A DNA stretch of 64,000 bases from Curtobacterium sp. GC_Cur_3. Lineage in GTDB: Bacteria > Actinomycetota > Actinomycetes > Actinomycetales > Microbacteriaceae. Position 1 is the stretch's first letter. Each line of letters starts with the position of its first letter. Location of the stretch: NCBI RefSeq assembly GCF_026544205.1, contig NZ_JALNUI010000023.1, positions 1 to 64,000 of the forward strand, written 5' to 3'. Below, piece after piece: positions 43,335 through 52,404 of the stretch. Below the pieces are notes generated by a model. That model searched no databases. It was not told the DNA's origin and saw nothing but the letters and a program-made list of their open reading frames with translations. A program made the position numbers and the translations under genes.

Positions 43335-43340
43335 ACGGTA
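43335..43340 (-). promoter_or_regulatory. -10 element of leaderless promoter for menB-menE
   Basis: TACCGT on the minus strand, 6 nt before the ATG at 43328. Confidence 0.55.
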
Positions 43341-43367
43341 CTGCCGCTCGCCGGAGGGTCCTGCGGT

Positions 43368-43883
43368 CTACGAGCTCATGTCGGTCAGGAGCTCCGGGGC
43401 CACCATGACGACGAGCACGATGAGGATCACCGGGTTGGCGAAGAACGCCAGGACGACGCCGATCGCGCCGTACCAGCGACCGAGCCCACCGACGGCGGCG
43501 ATGAACCCGAGGATCGCGGCGATCAGGGTCAGGAACACGACGACGAAGCAGATGCCGAACGCGAAGGTGGTGTCGCCGCCCATGTAGACCGCGAAGGCAC
43601 TGGCGTCGACCGCGGCGGACACGACCGCGAGGCCGAGGGCGAGCTTGCCGGCCAGGGGGCTCTTGCGCTGACGCCGGGCCGATGCCTGCTGCTGGCGGAC
43701 GTCGACGGTGTTGTTCCGCATCAGCCGGGCGAACTCGTCGGTCCCCGACGAGGGCGCGGTCCGCGCCGCCGAGGCTCGTGCTGCAGCCCGTGCCTTCGTG
43801 GCGGGCGTCCTGGCTGCCGGAGCCTTCGCTGCTCGGGATGACGACGGGCTTCGTGACGACCGCTGATGCGGATCTGGCGTCAC
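43368..43883 (-). CDS. Small membrane protein of unknown function
   Basis: 171 residues from a GTG at 43883 with AAGGAGG just upstream. A basic Ala/Ser/Arg-rich N-terminus of ~70 residues precedes three hydrophobic helices (KLALGLAVVSAAVDASAFAV, FGICFVVVFLTLIAAILGFI, WYGAIGVVLAFFANPVILIV). It resembles DUF4190-like small membrane proteins in general layout only. It lies 40 bp upstream of menB on the same strand, divergent from menC. Confidence 0.7.
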   Translation of the reverse strand: MTPDPHQRSSRSPSSSRAAKAPAARTPATKARAAARASAARTAPSSGTDEFARLMRNNTVDVRQQQASARRQRKSPLAGKLALGLAVVSAAVDASAFAVYMGGDTTFAFGICFVVVFLTLIAAILGFIAAVGGLGRWYGAIGVVLAFFANPVILIVLVVMVAPELLTDMSS

Positions 43884-44056
43884 GGAGCCTCCTTCTGTCG
43901 TCATGGCTGCGGTCGACCGGGGCCGACCGATGCATGCTAATGCCCCGCGCTGGCGGTCCCCTCCGAGGAACCGTGAGGTCCGCTGGGCAGCAGTCGAGCG
44001 CCGATCGAGGCCCTCCGGACGGCACCGGGAGGCGGCGACGCTGGGAGGATGGGGAC

Positions 44057-45046
44057 GTGGTCCCGTCACTTCCTGCTCTCACCGACCTGCTCGCCGACGC
44101 GCACGTGGTCGCCCTCCCGATGCGCGTCCGGTTCCGCGGGATCACCGTCCGCGAGGCCCTCGTCCTCCGCGGCCCGGCCGGCTGGACCGAGTTCTCGCCC
44201 TTCGTCGAGTACGACGACCAGGAGTCCACCGCCTGGCTGCGCGCTGCGATCGACTTCGGCTGGACGGAGCACGAGGCCGCCGCTGACTCCGTTCCGGTCA
44301 ACGCCACGGTGCCGGCGATCACACCCTCGGCCGTCGCGGACCTGCTCGCGCGGTACCCCGGCTGCACGACGGCGAAGGTCAAGGTCGCCGAACCCGGCAC
44401 CACGGTCGAGGACGACGTCGCCCGGGTCGCCGAGGTCCGGCGCGTGATGGGCCCGGACGCCGCGGTGCGCATCGACGCGAACGGGCTGTGGAGCGTGGAC
44501 GAGGCCGTCGTCGCGCTGGAACGGCTGGCGCCCTTCGACCTGCAGTACGCCGAACAACCGTGCCGCACGGTCCCCGAACTCGCAGCGCTGCGACGCCGGA
44601 TCGACGGACTCGGCGTGCAGATCGCTGCGGACGAGAGCGTGCGCAGGGCCTCGGACCCGCTCGCCGTCGCCCGGGCCGGAGCCGCCGACGTCCTCGTCGT
44701 CAAGGCGCAGCCACTCGGCGGCATCACCGCGGCGCAGGCCGTCATCGCCGAGGCCGGCCTGCCCTGCGTGGTGTCCAGCGCGCTCGACACGTCGGTCGGG
44801 CTCGGGATGGGGGCGTTCCTCGCCGCGTCGGCGATGTCCCCGGGCTACGCCGCGGGGCTCGGGACCGGTGTGATGTTCGAGGGCGACGTCACCGCTGCGC
44901 CGCTCCTGCCCGCAGCCGGGAGGATCGCCGTCCGTCGCGTCGACGTCTCACCCGAGCTCGTGGCCCGGTTCGGAGCCGCGCCCGAGCGGGCGGCGTGGTG
45001 GCGGGGCCGGTTGGAGCGCGTGCACGCGCTGCTCGCCGGCGCGTAG
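44057..45046 (+). CDS. menC: o-Succinylbenzoate synthase
   Basis: 329 residues from a GTG at 44057 following GGGAGGA. Enolase superfamily residues are complete: catalytic KVK in TTAKVKVAEP, metal ligands in RIDANGLWS, QYAEQPC and QIAADESV, and the second Lys in VVKAQPLGG. It dehydrates SHCHC to o-succinylbenzoate. Its stop codon lies in the first unit of a 19-bp tandem repeat. Confidence 0.95.
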   Translation: MVPSLPALTDLLADAHVVALPMRVRFRGITVREALVLRGPAGWTEFSPFVEYDDQESTAWLRAAIDFGWTEHEAAADSVPVNATVPAITPSAVADLLARYPGCTTAKVKVAEPGTTVEDDVARVAEVRRVMGPDAAVRIDANGLWSVDEAVVALERLAPFDLQYAEQPCRTVPELAALRRRIDGLGVQIAADESVRRASDPLAVARAGAADVLVVKAQPLGGITAAQAVIAEAGLPCVVSSALDTSVGLGMGAFLAASAMSPGYAAGLGTGVMFEGDVTAAPLLPAAGRIAVRRVDVSPELVARFGAAPERAAWWRGRLERVHALLAGA

Positions 45047-45091
45047 CGCGGGCGCCGGCGCGTAGCGCGGGCGGCGGCGCGTAGCGCGCCC
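45035..45091. repeat. 19-bp tandem repeat (three copies) containing the menC stop codon
   Basis: Units 45035-45053, 45054-45072 and 45073-45091 read GCCGGCGCGTAGCGCGGGC with changes in the third. The menC TAG is in unit one and the same TAG recurs in each unit. Confidence 0.9.
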
Positions 45092-45646
45092 GGCGCATGC
45101 ACCCGCCCCATCCCCGGTGAGATCGCACTTCGTGTCGCCTCCGGCGACGCTGAGGTGACACGAAGTGCGATCTCACGGGACGGGACGGGACGGGACGGGA
45201 CAGCGTGTGCGGTGCGCGCTGCGCGCGCTCCGGCTCCCGACCGTCGAACTCGCGAGCGGTCACGACACCCCGCTCAGGTCCGTCGAGCGGTCTCCGACCG
45301 TCGGTCCAGCGCCAGCGGACCGACGATCGGCGGCCGGTCGGCCTCCGACTGACGGGGTGTCGCGACCGTTGGGCGCGGGCCGGGGCGTCCGGGCCGCCGG
45401 CCAACGCGCATCGCGCGGTGCACCGGGCGCAGCGCCCGCAGCGCCCGCAGCGCCCGCAGCGCGCAGCGCCCGGTGAGATCGCACTTCGTGTCGCCTCCGG
45501 CGACCGGGAGCCGACACGGAGTGCGATCTCAGCACGCGCCAACGCCGGACGCCGACACGGAGACCGAACCAGACCCCGGACGCGCCGGAGGCCCGGTGCG
45601 AGGCGGACCTGCACCGGGCCTCCTGGGAGGACGCGTCAGCGGCGAC
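45092..45646. repeat. Composite palindrome island between menC and ccsB (about 555 bp)
   Basis: No gene seen. In order: family D palindrome with perfect 20-bp arms (45117-45136 and 45157-45176); five GGGAC units (about 45177-45202); a 114-bp imperfect palindrome with 17-bp outer arms (45256-45272, 45353-45369) and inner GTCGGTCC/GGACCGAC; four 9-bp GCAGCGCCC units (about 45428-45465); a second family D palindrome (45474-45493, 45512-45531, one mismatch); and a family A palindrome (45587-45599, 45611-45623). Confidence 0.88.
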
Positions 45647-46669
45647 TCACAGACCGGAGTAGCTGTGCAGCCCCTTGAAGAACACGTTGACGACCGAGAA
45701 GTTGAACATCACGGCACCGAAGCCGATGAGCGCCAGCCACGACGACCGCGCACCCCGCCAGCCGCGGGTCGCACGGGCGTGGATGTAGCCCGCGTAGATG
45801 ACCCAGATGATGAACGTCCAGACTTCCTTCGTGTCCCAGCCCCAGTAGCGACCCCAGGCACGCTCGGCCCAGATGGCACCGGCGATGAGCGTGAAGGTCC
45901 ACAGCACGAAGCCGACGAGCAGGACGCGGTAGGTCAGGACCTCGAGCCGGTCGGCGTCGGGCAGCGTCTCCATGAAGCGGAGCTTCTTCGCCGCTCCGCT
46001 GTGGCCGAGCCGGTAGGTCTGGACGAGCTGCGAGACCGCGAGCCCCGCACCGAGCGCGAAGAACCCGGTGCCGGAGATCGCGACGAACACGTGCAGGACG
46101 AGCCAGTACGACTGCAGGGCGGGCTGCAGCGGGACGACGGGGACGTAGTAGTTCACCGTCGCGATGCCGAGCAGGATGATCGTCAGGCCGGTGATGAAGA
46201 CGCCGAGGAACTTCAGGTTCTGCCAGAGCTGCACGAGCAGGAAGATCGCGATGATCAGCGCCGTGCCCGTGAGGGAGAACTCGAACATGTTGCCCCACGG
46301 CACACGGTCGGCCGCGATGCCCCGGAGGACGTCCGCCCCGACGTGCAGCACGAGCGCGAGGATCGTCATCGCCATGCCGACCCGCTCGAACCGCGAGCCG
46401 CCGCCACGACCGGAGCCGGACTTCACGGGGGCTTCGACGCGCTCGAGCACGACGGTGCCGCCCTGCACGGTGGCGACGGTCTTGGCCTGCCGCTTCGACG
46501 CGGTCGCAGCGACGTCCGCGCCGCGGTCGGCGCCCTCGGCGACGCGGACGTCACCGGAGCGTTTGGCCATGTCCAGCGCGAACGAGATGAACGCGATCAC
46601 GTAGACGGCCATCGCCGAGTACGTGAGGACGACCGAGTAGGTCGCGAGGTTCGCAGTCATGTCATTCAC
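45647..46669 (-). CDS. ccsB: Cytochrome c biogenesis protein CcsB
   Basis: 340 residues with about eight membrane helices. The haem-handling motif is WAERAWGRYWGWDTKEVWTF, and conserved His residues occur in LVLHVGADV, LVLHVFVAISG and GYIHARATRG. With ResB it exports and attaches haem to apocytochrome c outside the membrane. GTG at 46669 overlaps the resB stop (GTGA); an ATG at 46660 is an alternative. Confidence 0.95.
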   Translation of the reverse strand: MNDMTANLATYSVVLTYSAMAVYVIAFISFALDMAKRSGDVRVAEGADRGADVAATASKRQAKTVATVQGGTVVLERVEAPVKSGSGRGGGSRFERVGMAMTILALVLHVGADVLRGIAADRVPWGNMFEFSLTGTALIIAIFLLVQLWQNLKFLGVFITGLTIILLGIATVNYYVPVVPLQPALQSYWLVLHVFVAISGTGFFALGAGLAVSQLVQTYRLGHSGAAKKLRFMETLPDADRLEVLTYRVLLVGFVLWTFTLIAGAIWAERAWGRYWGWDTKEVWTFIIWVIYAGYIHARATRGWRGARSSWLALIGFGAVMFNFSVVNVFFKGLHSYSGL

Positions 46670-48393
46670 GAGGGCATCCTAACTCCGAGGTCCGACAAGT
46701 GCCGGTTGGCGATCTCGGCGACGGCGCGCTCGAGGTTGGGGTCCTCGCCGCGGGCCAGGCCCGCGTACTCGAGGTCGTACTCGCCCTGGTCGGAACCGTT
46801 CCGGGGCACCGCCTTGACCCACACGCGACGGCGCGGGACGAACAGCGAGGTCAGCAGCCCGAGGACGCTGAGGATCGCGAACCCGCCGACCCACAGCTGC
46901 GAGGGGTCGTGGTGGACGTCGAGCGACACGTAGCGCTTGACGCCGTCGAACGTGATCGAGCCGGCACCGTCGGGCAGGGTCTTGGACTGCCCGGGCTTGA
47001 GCTGGACGCTGGCTGCGTCGGCCTTCGTCCCGGCGATCTGCTTCAGGCCCTTGGTGTCGAGCTGGTAGACACTGCGCGGCACGCCGTCGTCCAGGCCGAG
47101 GTCACCCGTGTAGACCTGCAGGCTCAGCACCGGGTTCTCCGTGTCCGGGTAGGACGACGAGAACGCTCCGGAGGCCTGCTTGACGGCCGTCGGGTAGAAG
47201 AACCCGACCATGCCGAGCTGCGTCGGGGCGGCGTCCGGCACCTTGATGACGCCGGTCGAGGTGTAGTTGGCGTCAGCCGGCAGGAACGGCACGACGTCCT
47301 TGAGTGCGACGTTGCCGTCGCCGTCGCGCACGGTGACCTGCATCGCGTAGCCGTTGCCGAGGAGGTAGACGTTGGTGCCGCCGATCGACAGCGGGTCGTT
47401 CACGCCGAGGCGGGTCGTCTTCGGGGTGCCGCCCTTCTCCCGGCTCGTCACGGTCGCCGAGTAGTCCAGCGCCTGCCCGAGGGCGTTGAGGTTGTGCTCC
47501 TCGTACTTGGTCACGAACTTGTCGAGCGTCAGGTTGTAGCCCTTGAGGTCGGTCTGCTGGAACCAGCGACCGGGGTTGAACGAGTCGTAGGACCCGAGGA
47601 CGTTCGAGAACGTCTGGCCCTCCACCAGCAGGCGCTGTCCGGTGTACCCGAACCCGCCGCCGATGCCGACGGCCACCAGGACCCCGACCAGCGCCGCGTG
47701 GAACACCAGGTTGCCGGTCTCGCGGAGGTAGCCGCGCTCCGCGCTCACCGAGTCGCCGAAGCGCTCGACCCGGTACCCGGAGCGCTTCAGGATCGCGGTG
47801 GCGCGCGAGATCGCGTGGTCGACCGACGGGAGGCTCGTGGCCGCGTCCGGCTCGCTGCCACCGTCCGTCAGGGTGTCGCGCTGCACGGCCGCGCTGCGGA
47901 AGCCGGCGAGTCGCGTCAGACGCGCCGGGGTCCTCGGGGGACGCGTCCGGAGGGCCTGCCAGTGGTGCCGCGTGCGGGGGATGATGCAGCCGATGAGGGA
48001 GACGAAGAGCAGCAGGTAGATCGCCGAGAACCACACGGAGGTGTAGGTGTCGAAGACCTGGAGCTTGTCGAGGATCGGGTACAGCGTGGTGTGGTCGGCC
48101 TTGTACTGCACGACACCGTTCGGGTCCGCGGTGCGCTGCGGCACGAGCGAGCCCGGGATCGCCGCGAGGGCGAGCATCATCAGCAGGAACAGCGCCGTGC
48201 GCATGCTCGTGAGCTGGCGCCAGAAGTACCGGACGTAGCCGAGCACGCCGAGCTTCGGCTGGTTCACGCCGTCGGACGCCGCCTGTGCGGTGCCGTCGAC
48301 GTGGTCAGACGGCCGCTGCGGGTCGGAGGCGACGTCTGCGCCGGACTCGTCGGTGCCCGTGACGTCGTTCGTGGGGTCAGACCGCGGGGACAA
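46666..48393 (-). CDS. resB: Cytochrome c biogenesis protein ResB
   Basis: 575 residues. After an acidic ~45-residue N-terminus come helices around LTSMRTALFLLMMLALAAIPGS, SAIYLLLFVSLIGCIIPR and LVFHAALVGVLVAVGIGGGFGY, a large extracytoplasmic domain, and a last helix near WVGGFAILSVLGLLTSLFVPR. It partners CcsB. TTG start overlaps the end of ccdA by 17 bp. Confidence 0.95.
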   Translation of the reverse strand: MSPRSDPTNDVTGTDESGADVASDPQRPSDHVDGTAQAASDGVNQPKLGVLGYVRYFWRQLTSMRTALFLLMMLALAAIPGSLVPQRTADPNGVVQYKADHTTLYPILDKLQVFDTYTSVWFSAIYLLLFVSLIGCIIPRTRHHWQALRTRPPRTPARLTRLAGFRSAAVQRDTLTDGGSEPDAATSLPSVDHAISRATAILKRSGYRVERFGDSVSAERGYLRETGNLVFHAALVGVLVAVGIGGGFGYTGQRLLVEGQTFSNVLGSYDSFNPGRWFQQTDLKGYNLTLDKFVTKYEEHNLNALGQALDYSATVTSREKGGTPKTTRLGVNDPLSIGGTNVYLLGNGYAMQVTVRDGDGNVALKDVVPFLPADANYTSTGVIKVPDAAPTQLGMVGFFYPTAVKQASGAFSSSYPDTENPVLSLQVYTGDLGLDDGVPRSVYQLDTKGLKQIAGTKADAASVQLKPGQSKTLPDGAGSITFDGVKRYVSLDVHHDPSQLWVGGFAILSVLGLLTSLFVPRRRVWVKAVPRNGSDQGEYDLEYAGLARGEDPNLERAVAEIANRHLSDLGVRMPS

Positions 48394-49120
48394 AGCTCTG
48401 GATCACCGCCCCGGCACTCGACATGACGGCCGACCAGATGCCGGTGACCATGAGCAGGCCGATGACGATCAGGATGGATCCTCCGATGATGTTGACGGTG
48501 CGCATGTGGCGCTTCACGGCGCGGATCGCTCCGGCTGCCCACCCGGCGCCGAGGGCGACGAGCAGGAACGGGATGCCGAGCCCGAGGCAGTAGGCGATGC
48601 CGAGCCACATGCCCTGCCAGGCGCTGCCCGACTGCACGCTGAGCAGGTTGATGGCGGCGAGCGTCGGGCCGAGGCAGGGGGTCCAGCCCAGGCCGAACAC
48701 GATGCCGAGCAGCGGAGCGCCGACGAGCCCGGTCGCCGGGGTCCACGAGGGCTTCAGCGAGCGCTGCAGGAAGGTGAACCGGCCGATGAACACCAGGCCC
48801 ATCAGGATCACCACGACGCCGAGGACCTGCGTGATCACGTCGCGCCAGCGCACCAGCCAGAAGCCGAGCGCGCCGAAGACGGTCGTGTAGGCCACGAACA
48901 CCGCGGTGAAGCCGAGCACGAAGAGCAGCACCCCGAGGACGACGCGTCCGCGGCCCCGACGACCGGCGTCCGCGATGCCGCTGACGTACCCGAGGTACCC
49001 GGGGACGAGCGGCAGGACGCACGGCGACAGGAACGACACGAGCCCCGCGAGCAGCGCCACCGGGAGGGCGACGAGCATCTGCCCGCTGAGGATCGCGTCG
49101 GAGAAGGGGTTGCCGCTCAT
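48377..49120 (-). CDS. ccdA: Cytochrome c biogenesis protein CcdA (thiol-disulfide transporter)
   Basis: 247 residues, six membrane helices. The redox cysteines are in LVSFLSPCVLPLVPGYLGY and LGWTPCLGPTLAAIN. It passes electrons across the membrane to the TlpA-like protein so that apocytochrome cysteines stay reduced. ATG at 49120 is 4 nt past the tlpA stop. Confidence 0.95.
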   Translation of the reverse strand: MSGNPFSDAILSGQMLVALPVALLAGLVSFLSPCVLPLVPGYLGYVSGIADAGRRGRGRVVLGVLLFVLGFTAVFVAYTTVFGALGFWLVRWRDVITQVLGVVVILMGLVFIGRFTFLQRSLKPSWTPATGLVGAPLLGIVFGLGWTPCLGPTLAAINLLSVQSGSAWQGMWLGIAYCLGLGIPFLLVALGAGWAAGAIRAVKRHMRTVNIIGGSILIVIGLLMVTGIWSAVMSSAGAVIQSFVPAV

Positions 49121-49124
49121 GGGG

Positions 49125-49739
49125 TCAGGACGCCTTGAGCTCGTCGCTGACCAGGGTGTCGAGGATGCTCGTGCCGTCGACGGCGCCGAGGACGCGTGCG
49201 GCGACCCGGCCCTTCGTGTCGAGGACGATCGTCGCGGGGACGGCGTTCGGCGCGATCTGCCCGGACAGCGCGAGCTGCATGGTGCCCTTGTCCGCGTCGA
49301 GCACCGTCGGGTAGTCGACCTTGAAGGTGCGCTCGAACGCGGCGGCGGTGGCGGCCTGGTCACGGACGTTGACGCCGATGAACTGGACGTCCTGGTCGGC
49401 GTACTTCGCCTGGACCGTGCTGAGGTACTTCGCCTCGGCACGGCAGGGCGGGCAGCTGGCGTACCAGAAGTTCAGCACCACGACCTTGCCGCGCAGGGCC
49501 TTCGACGAGACGCGCTTGCCGTCGGAGTCCTTCGTGGAGAAGTCCACCGTGTCCTTGCGGTCCTTCGCGGAGACCTCGGTCACCGCGCCGTCGCCTGAGA
49601 TGTAGTTCTGCGTGGTGCCGTTGCCGTACTGCTTCGCCAGGGTGTCGCCACCGCCGGAGCACCCGGTCAGGGCGAGGGCGGAGACGAGGGCCGTCGCACC
49701 GACCACGAGGAGACGCTTCCTGATGCTGCTGACGGTCAC
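49125..49739 (-). CDS. TlpA/ResA-like thioredoxin lipoprotein
   Basis: 204 residues. Signal peptide ends in the lipobox ALTGC with Cys27. The thioredoxin domain has FWYASCPPCRAEAKYL (CPPC active site) and the cis-Pro region NAVPATIVLD. It reduces apocytochrome c cysteines before haem attachment and is recycled by CcdA. Start overlaps the phosphatase gene stop (GTGA-type). Confidence 0.94.
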   Translation of the reverse strand: MTVSSIRKRLLVVGATALVSALALTGCSGGGDTLAKQYGNGTTQNYISGDGAVTEVSAKDRKDTVDFSTKDSDGKRVSSKALRGKVVVLNFWYASCPPCRAEAKYLSTVQAKYADQDVQFIGVNVRDQAATAAAFERTFKVDYPTVLDADKGTMQLALSGQIAPNAVPATIVLDTKGRVAARVLGAVDGTSILDTLVSDELKAS

Positions 49740-50392
49740 ACTGCTCCTTCGTCGATCGCGGACGCGCGCAGTTCCAGCGCGGGGTCCGCGTACCCGACCT
49801 CGGTGAACCGACCGCTCGAGGTGGCGGGCACACGCTCGAGGGTGGTGATGCTCGACAGGTCACAACGGCGCTTGCGCGGGTCGTGCCACAGGGGCTCCCC
49901 CGCGAGTCGGCGGTGCACCATCCAGATCGGGAGCTGGTGGCTGACGAGGACGACGTCGCCGTCGTCGACGCTCTCCCAGGCGGTGGTGATCGCGGCGACC
50001 ATGCGGTTCGCGATCGACTCGTAGGCCTCACCCCAGCTGGGACGCCAGGGGTTCGCGATCCAGGGCCACTCGGCCGGGCGACGGACCGAGCGCTTCGTGA
50101 ACCCGGGCGGCTGGCCTTCGTACCGGTTCGTCGGTTCGATGAGCCGCTCGTCGAGGGCGACGTCGAGCCCGTACAGCTCGGACCACGGCGCCGCGGACTC
50201 CTGCGTGCGCTGGAGCGGCGAGGCCACGATCCGGCGGACGTCGACGCCCGCGGTCTTCCACGCGGTCGCGGACGCGGCAGCCATGCGGGCGCCGAGGTCG
50301 CTCAGTCCGAAGCCCGGGAGCCGTCCGTAGAGCACACGGTCCGGGTTGTGTACCTCGCCGTGTCGCACGAGGTGGATTCGGGTCGCGGGCAT
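49736..50392 (-). CDS. Histidine phosphatase family protein
   Basis: 218 residues. Phosphoglycerate-mutase fold with catalytic HLVRHGEVHNPDRVLYGR and second His in VLVSHQLPIWMVHRR. It is a typical first gene before tlpA-ccdA-resB-ccsB in actinobacteria; substrate unknown. Leaderless ATG, 7 nt after TACACT. Confidence 0.92.
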   Translation of the reverse strand: MPATRIHLVRHGEVHNPDRVLYGRLPGFGLSDLGARMAAASATAWKTAGVDVRRIVASPLQRTQESAAPWSELYGLDVALDERLIEPTNRYEGQPPGFTKRSVRRPAEWPWIANPWRPSWGEAYESIANRMVAAITTAWESVDDGDVVLVSHQLPIWMVHRRLAGEPLWHDPRKRRCDLSSITTLERVPATSSGRFTEVGYADPALELRASAIDEGAV

Positions 50393-50399
50393 GGGTTCC

Positions 50400-50405
50400 A
50401 GTGTA
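50400..50405 (-). promoter_or_regulatory. -10 element of leaderless promoter for the phosphatase-cytochrome maturation operon
   Basis: TACACT on the minus strand, 7 nt before the ATG at 50392. Confidence 0.6.
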
Positions 50406-50459
50406 GGTCGATCCACCGACCCCACTGCCCGCCCAGCGGATCCACGGCTTCGGGACCGT

Positions 50460-51941
50460 TCAGTCGAGGTGCCCGGAGAGCCTGCCGTGCAGCGCGACCG
50501 AGCCCGTGTTCAGGTTGACCACCTCGACGCTGGAGCCGTGCTTGGCGAACCGCTGCTCGATGCCGTCGAGGGCGGCGACCGTGCTCGCGTCGAACACGTG
50601 GGCCTCGGACATGTCGATCACGACGTGCTCCGGGTCGTCGGCGTAGGAGAAGCGCGTCACGAGGTCGTTCGACGACGCGAAGAACAGCGCCCCGCGCACC
50701 CGGTACCGGACGGTCCGGTCGTCGACGGGCTCCCGCACGACCTCAACCACGTGCGCGACCCGCCGGGCGAACACCAGGGCGGCGAGGACCACGCCCACCA
50801 GCACCCCGGTCGCGAGGTTGTCCGTGGCGACGACCACCAGCACCGTGATCACCATGACCGCCGTCTCACCGAGGGGCATCCGACGGAGCGTGCGCGGGCG
50901 GATGCTGTGCCAGTCGAACGTCGCCACGCAGACCATGAGCATCACCGCGGTGAGCGCCGCCATCGGGATCCGTGCGACGACGTCGTGCAGCACGATCGTG
51001 AGCACCAGCACGGAGGCGCCGGCCGCGAAGGTGGAGATCCGCGTGCGGGCACCGGCCGTCTTCGCGTTGATGACGGTCTGCCCGATCATCGCGCAGCCGC
51101 CGGTCCCGCCGAAGAACGCGGAGGCGATGTTCGCGACGCCCTGCCCCCACGACTCCCGCCACTTGCTCGACCCCGTGTCGGTGATCGCGTCGACGAGCTG
51201 CGCGGTGAGGAGGGTCTCGATGAGGCCGACGATCGCCATGCCGAACGCGTACGGCGCGATGGTCGTCAGGGTGTCGAAGGAGAGGGGCACGGTGATGCCG
51301 TTGAACCCGGGCAGTGCCGTCGGCAGCGCGCCCTCGTCGCCGACGGTCGGCACGGCGATGCTGAACACGACCGTGATGAGCGTGATGACGACCACCGCGA
51401 TCAGCGGCGCGGGCACGGCCTTGGTCAGGAACGGGAAGGCGACGATGATGCCGACACCGAGGGCGGTGAGCGGCCACACGACGAGGGGGACGTCCGGTCC
51501 GAGCAGGTTCGGCAGCTGCGCGGTGAAGATCAGGATCGCCAGGGCGTTCACGAAGGCGACGTTGACGCTCCGCGGGATGAACCGCATCAGCCGTGCGACC
51601 CCGAGGAACCCGAGCAGGAGCTGCATCAGGCCGCCGAGCACGATCGTCGGGACGAGGTAGTCGATGCCGTGGTCACGGACGAGCGGGGCGATCACGAGCG
51701 CGACCGAGCCGGCGGCGGCCGAGACCATCGCCGGACGGCCGCCCACGATCGAGATCACCACGGCGATCACGACGCTGGAGAACAGCCCGACGGCCGGGTC
51801 GACGCCGGCGACGACGGAGAACGAGATGGCCTCGGGGATGAGGGCGAGCGCGGTGACGACCCCCGCGAGGACCTCGCGCGAGAGCAGCCGGGGCGAGCGG
51901 AGGGCCGAGAGGACGGTCGGGGCGTGCGCGGTGGTCGACAT
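50460..51941 (-). CDS. SulP family anion transporter
   Basis: 493 residues. Eleven to twelve membrane helices starting EVLAGVVTALALIPEAISFSVVAGV, the family signature GGTGGCAMIGQTVINAKTAGARTRIS, and a C-terminal STAS domain (VRGALFFASSNDLVTRF, VIDMSEAHVFDASTVAALD). It carries sulfate, bicarbonate or another anion; not decidable from sequence. ATG at 51941 is 8 nt after TAGAGT. Divergent from a MerR gene sharing its operator. Confidence 0.94.
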   Translation of the reverse strand: MSTTAHAPTVLSALRSPRLLSREVLAGVVTALALIPEAISFSVVAGVDPAVGLFSSVVIAVVISIVGGRPAMVSAAAGSVALVIAPLVRDHGIDYLVPTIVLGGLMQLLLGFLGVARLMRFIPRSVNVAFVNALAILIFTAQLPNLLGPDVPLVVWPLTALGVGIIVAFPFLTKAVPAPLIAVVVITLITVVFSIAVPTVGDEGALPTALPGFNGITVPLSFDTLTTIAPYAFGMAIVGLIETLLTAQLVDAITDTGSSKWRESWGQGVANIASAFFGGTGGCAMIGQTVINAKTAGARTRISTFAAGASVLVLTIVLHDVVARIPMAALTAVMLMVCVATFDWHSIRPRTLRRMPLGETAVMVITVLVVVATDNLATGVLVGVVLAALVFARRVAHVVEVVREPVDDRTVRYRVRGALFFASSNDLVTRFSYADDPEHVVIDMSEAHVFDASTVAALDGIEQRFAKHGSSVEVVNLNTGSVALHGRLSGHLD

Positions 51942-51948
51942 CACGGGC

Positions 51949-51976
51949 GACTCTACCGTCACGTGAGGGTAGAGTC
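51949..51976. promoter_or_regulatory. Palindromic operator with two divergent -10 elements (SulP/MerR)
   Basis: GACTCTACC (51949-51957) and GGTAGAGTC (51968-51976) form a perfect 9-bp inverted repeat with a 10-bp spacer. Each arm is also a TAGAGT -10 hexamer, one for the transporter (8 nt from its ATG) and one for merR. Confidence 0.75.
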
Positions 51977-52008
51977 AGACCCGCACGCGCCGGAGGAGGT
52001 CTGCCACC

Positions 52009-52404
52009 ATGTCCGACGTGACCCAGACCATGCACATCGGCGAACTCGCCGAGCGCGCCGAGATGTCGCTCCGCACGATCCGGCACTACGACGAGGTCGG
52101 CCTGCTCGTGCCGAGCGCCCGCACCACCGGCGGCTTCCGCGTCTACACCGACGGCGACCTGGAGCGGCTGCTGGTGATCCGTCGGATGAAGCCCCTCGGG
52201 TTCTCACTCGAGGAGATGGGCGACCTGCTCAGCATCGTCGACGGGTTGCCGGGCGCCGACGCGGACGACACGGCCGCACGGGCAGCGCGCCTCGACGCCT
52301 TCCTCGAGGACGCCCGAGCCCGGCACGCGAAGCTCGTCGAGCGGGCGGGCATGGCCGAGGAGTTCATCGGCACGCTCGGCACCCTGCGCGCCACCCTCCC
52401 CTGA
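52009..52404 (+). CDS. MerR family transcriptional regulator
   Basis: 131 residues; ATG at 52009 after GGAGGAGG. The winged helix has MHIGELAERAEMSLRTIRHYDEVGLLVPS and GFRVYTDGDLERLLVIRRMKPLGFSLEEM, then a coiled-coil. There is no Cys-rich metal loop. Probably controls itself and the SulP transporter through the palindrome between them. Confidence 0.93.
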   Translation: MSDVTQTMHIGELAERAEMSLRTIRHYDEVGLLVPSARTTGGFRVYTDGDLERLLVIRRMKPLGFSLEEMGDLLSIVDGLPGADADDTAARAARLDAFLEDARARHAKLVERAGMAEEFIGTLGTLRATLP

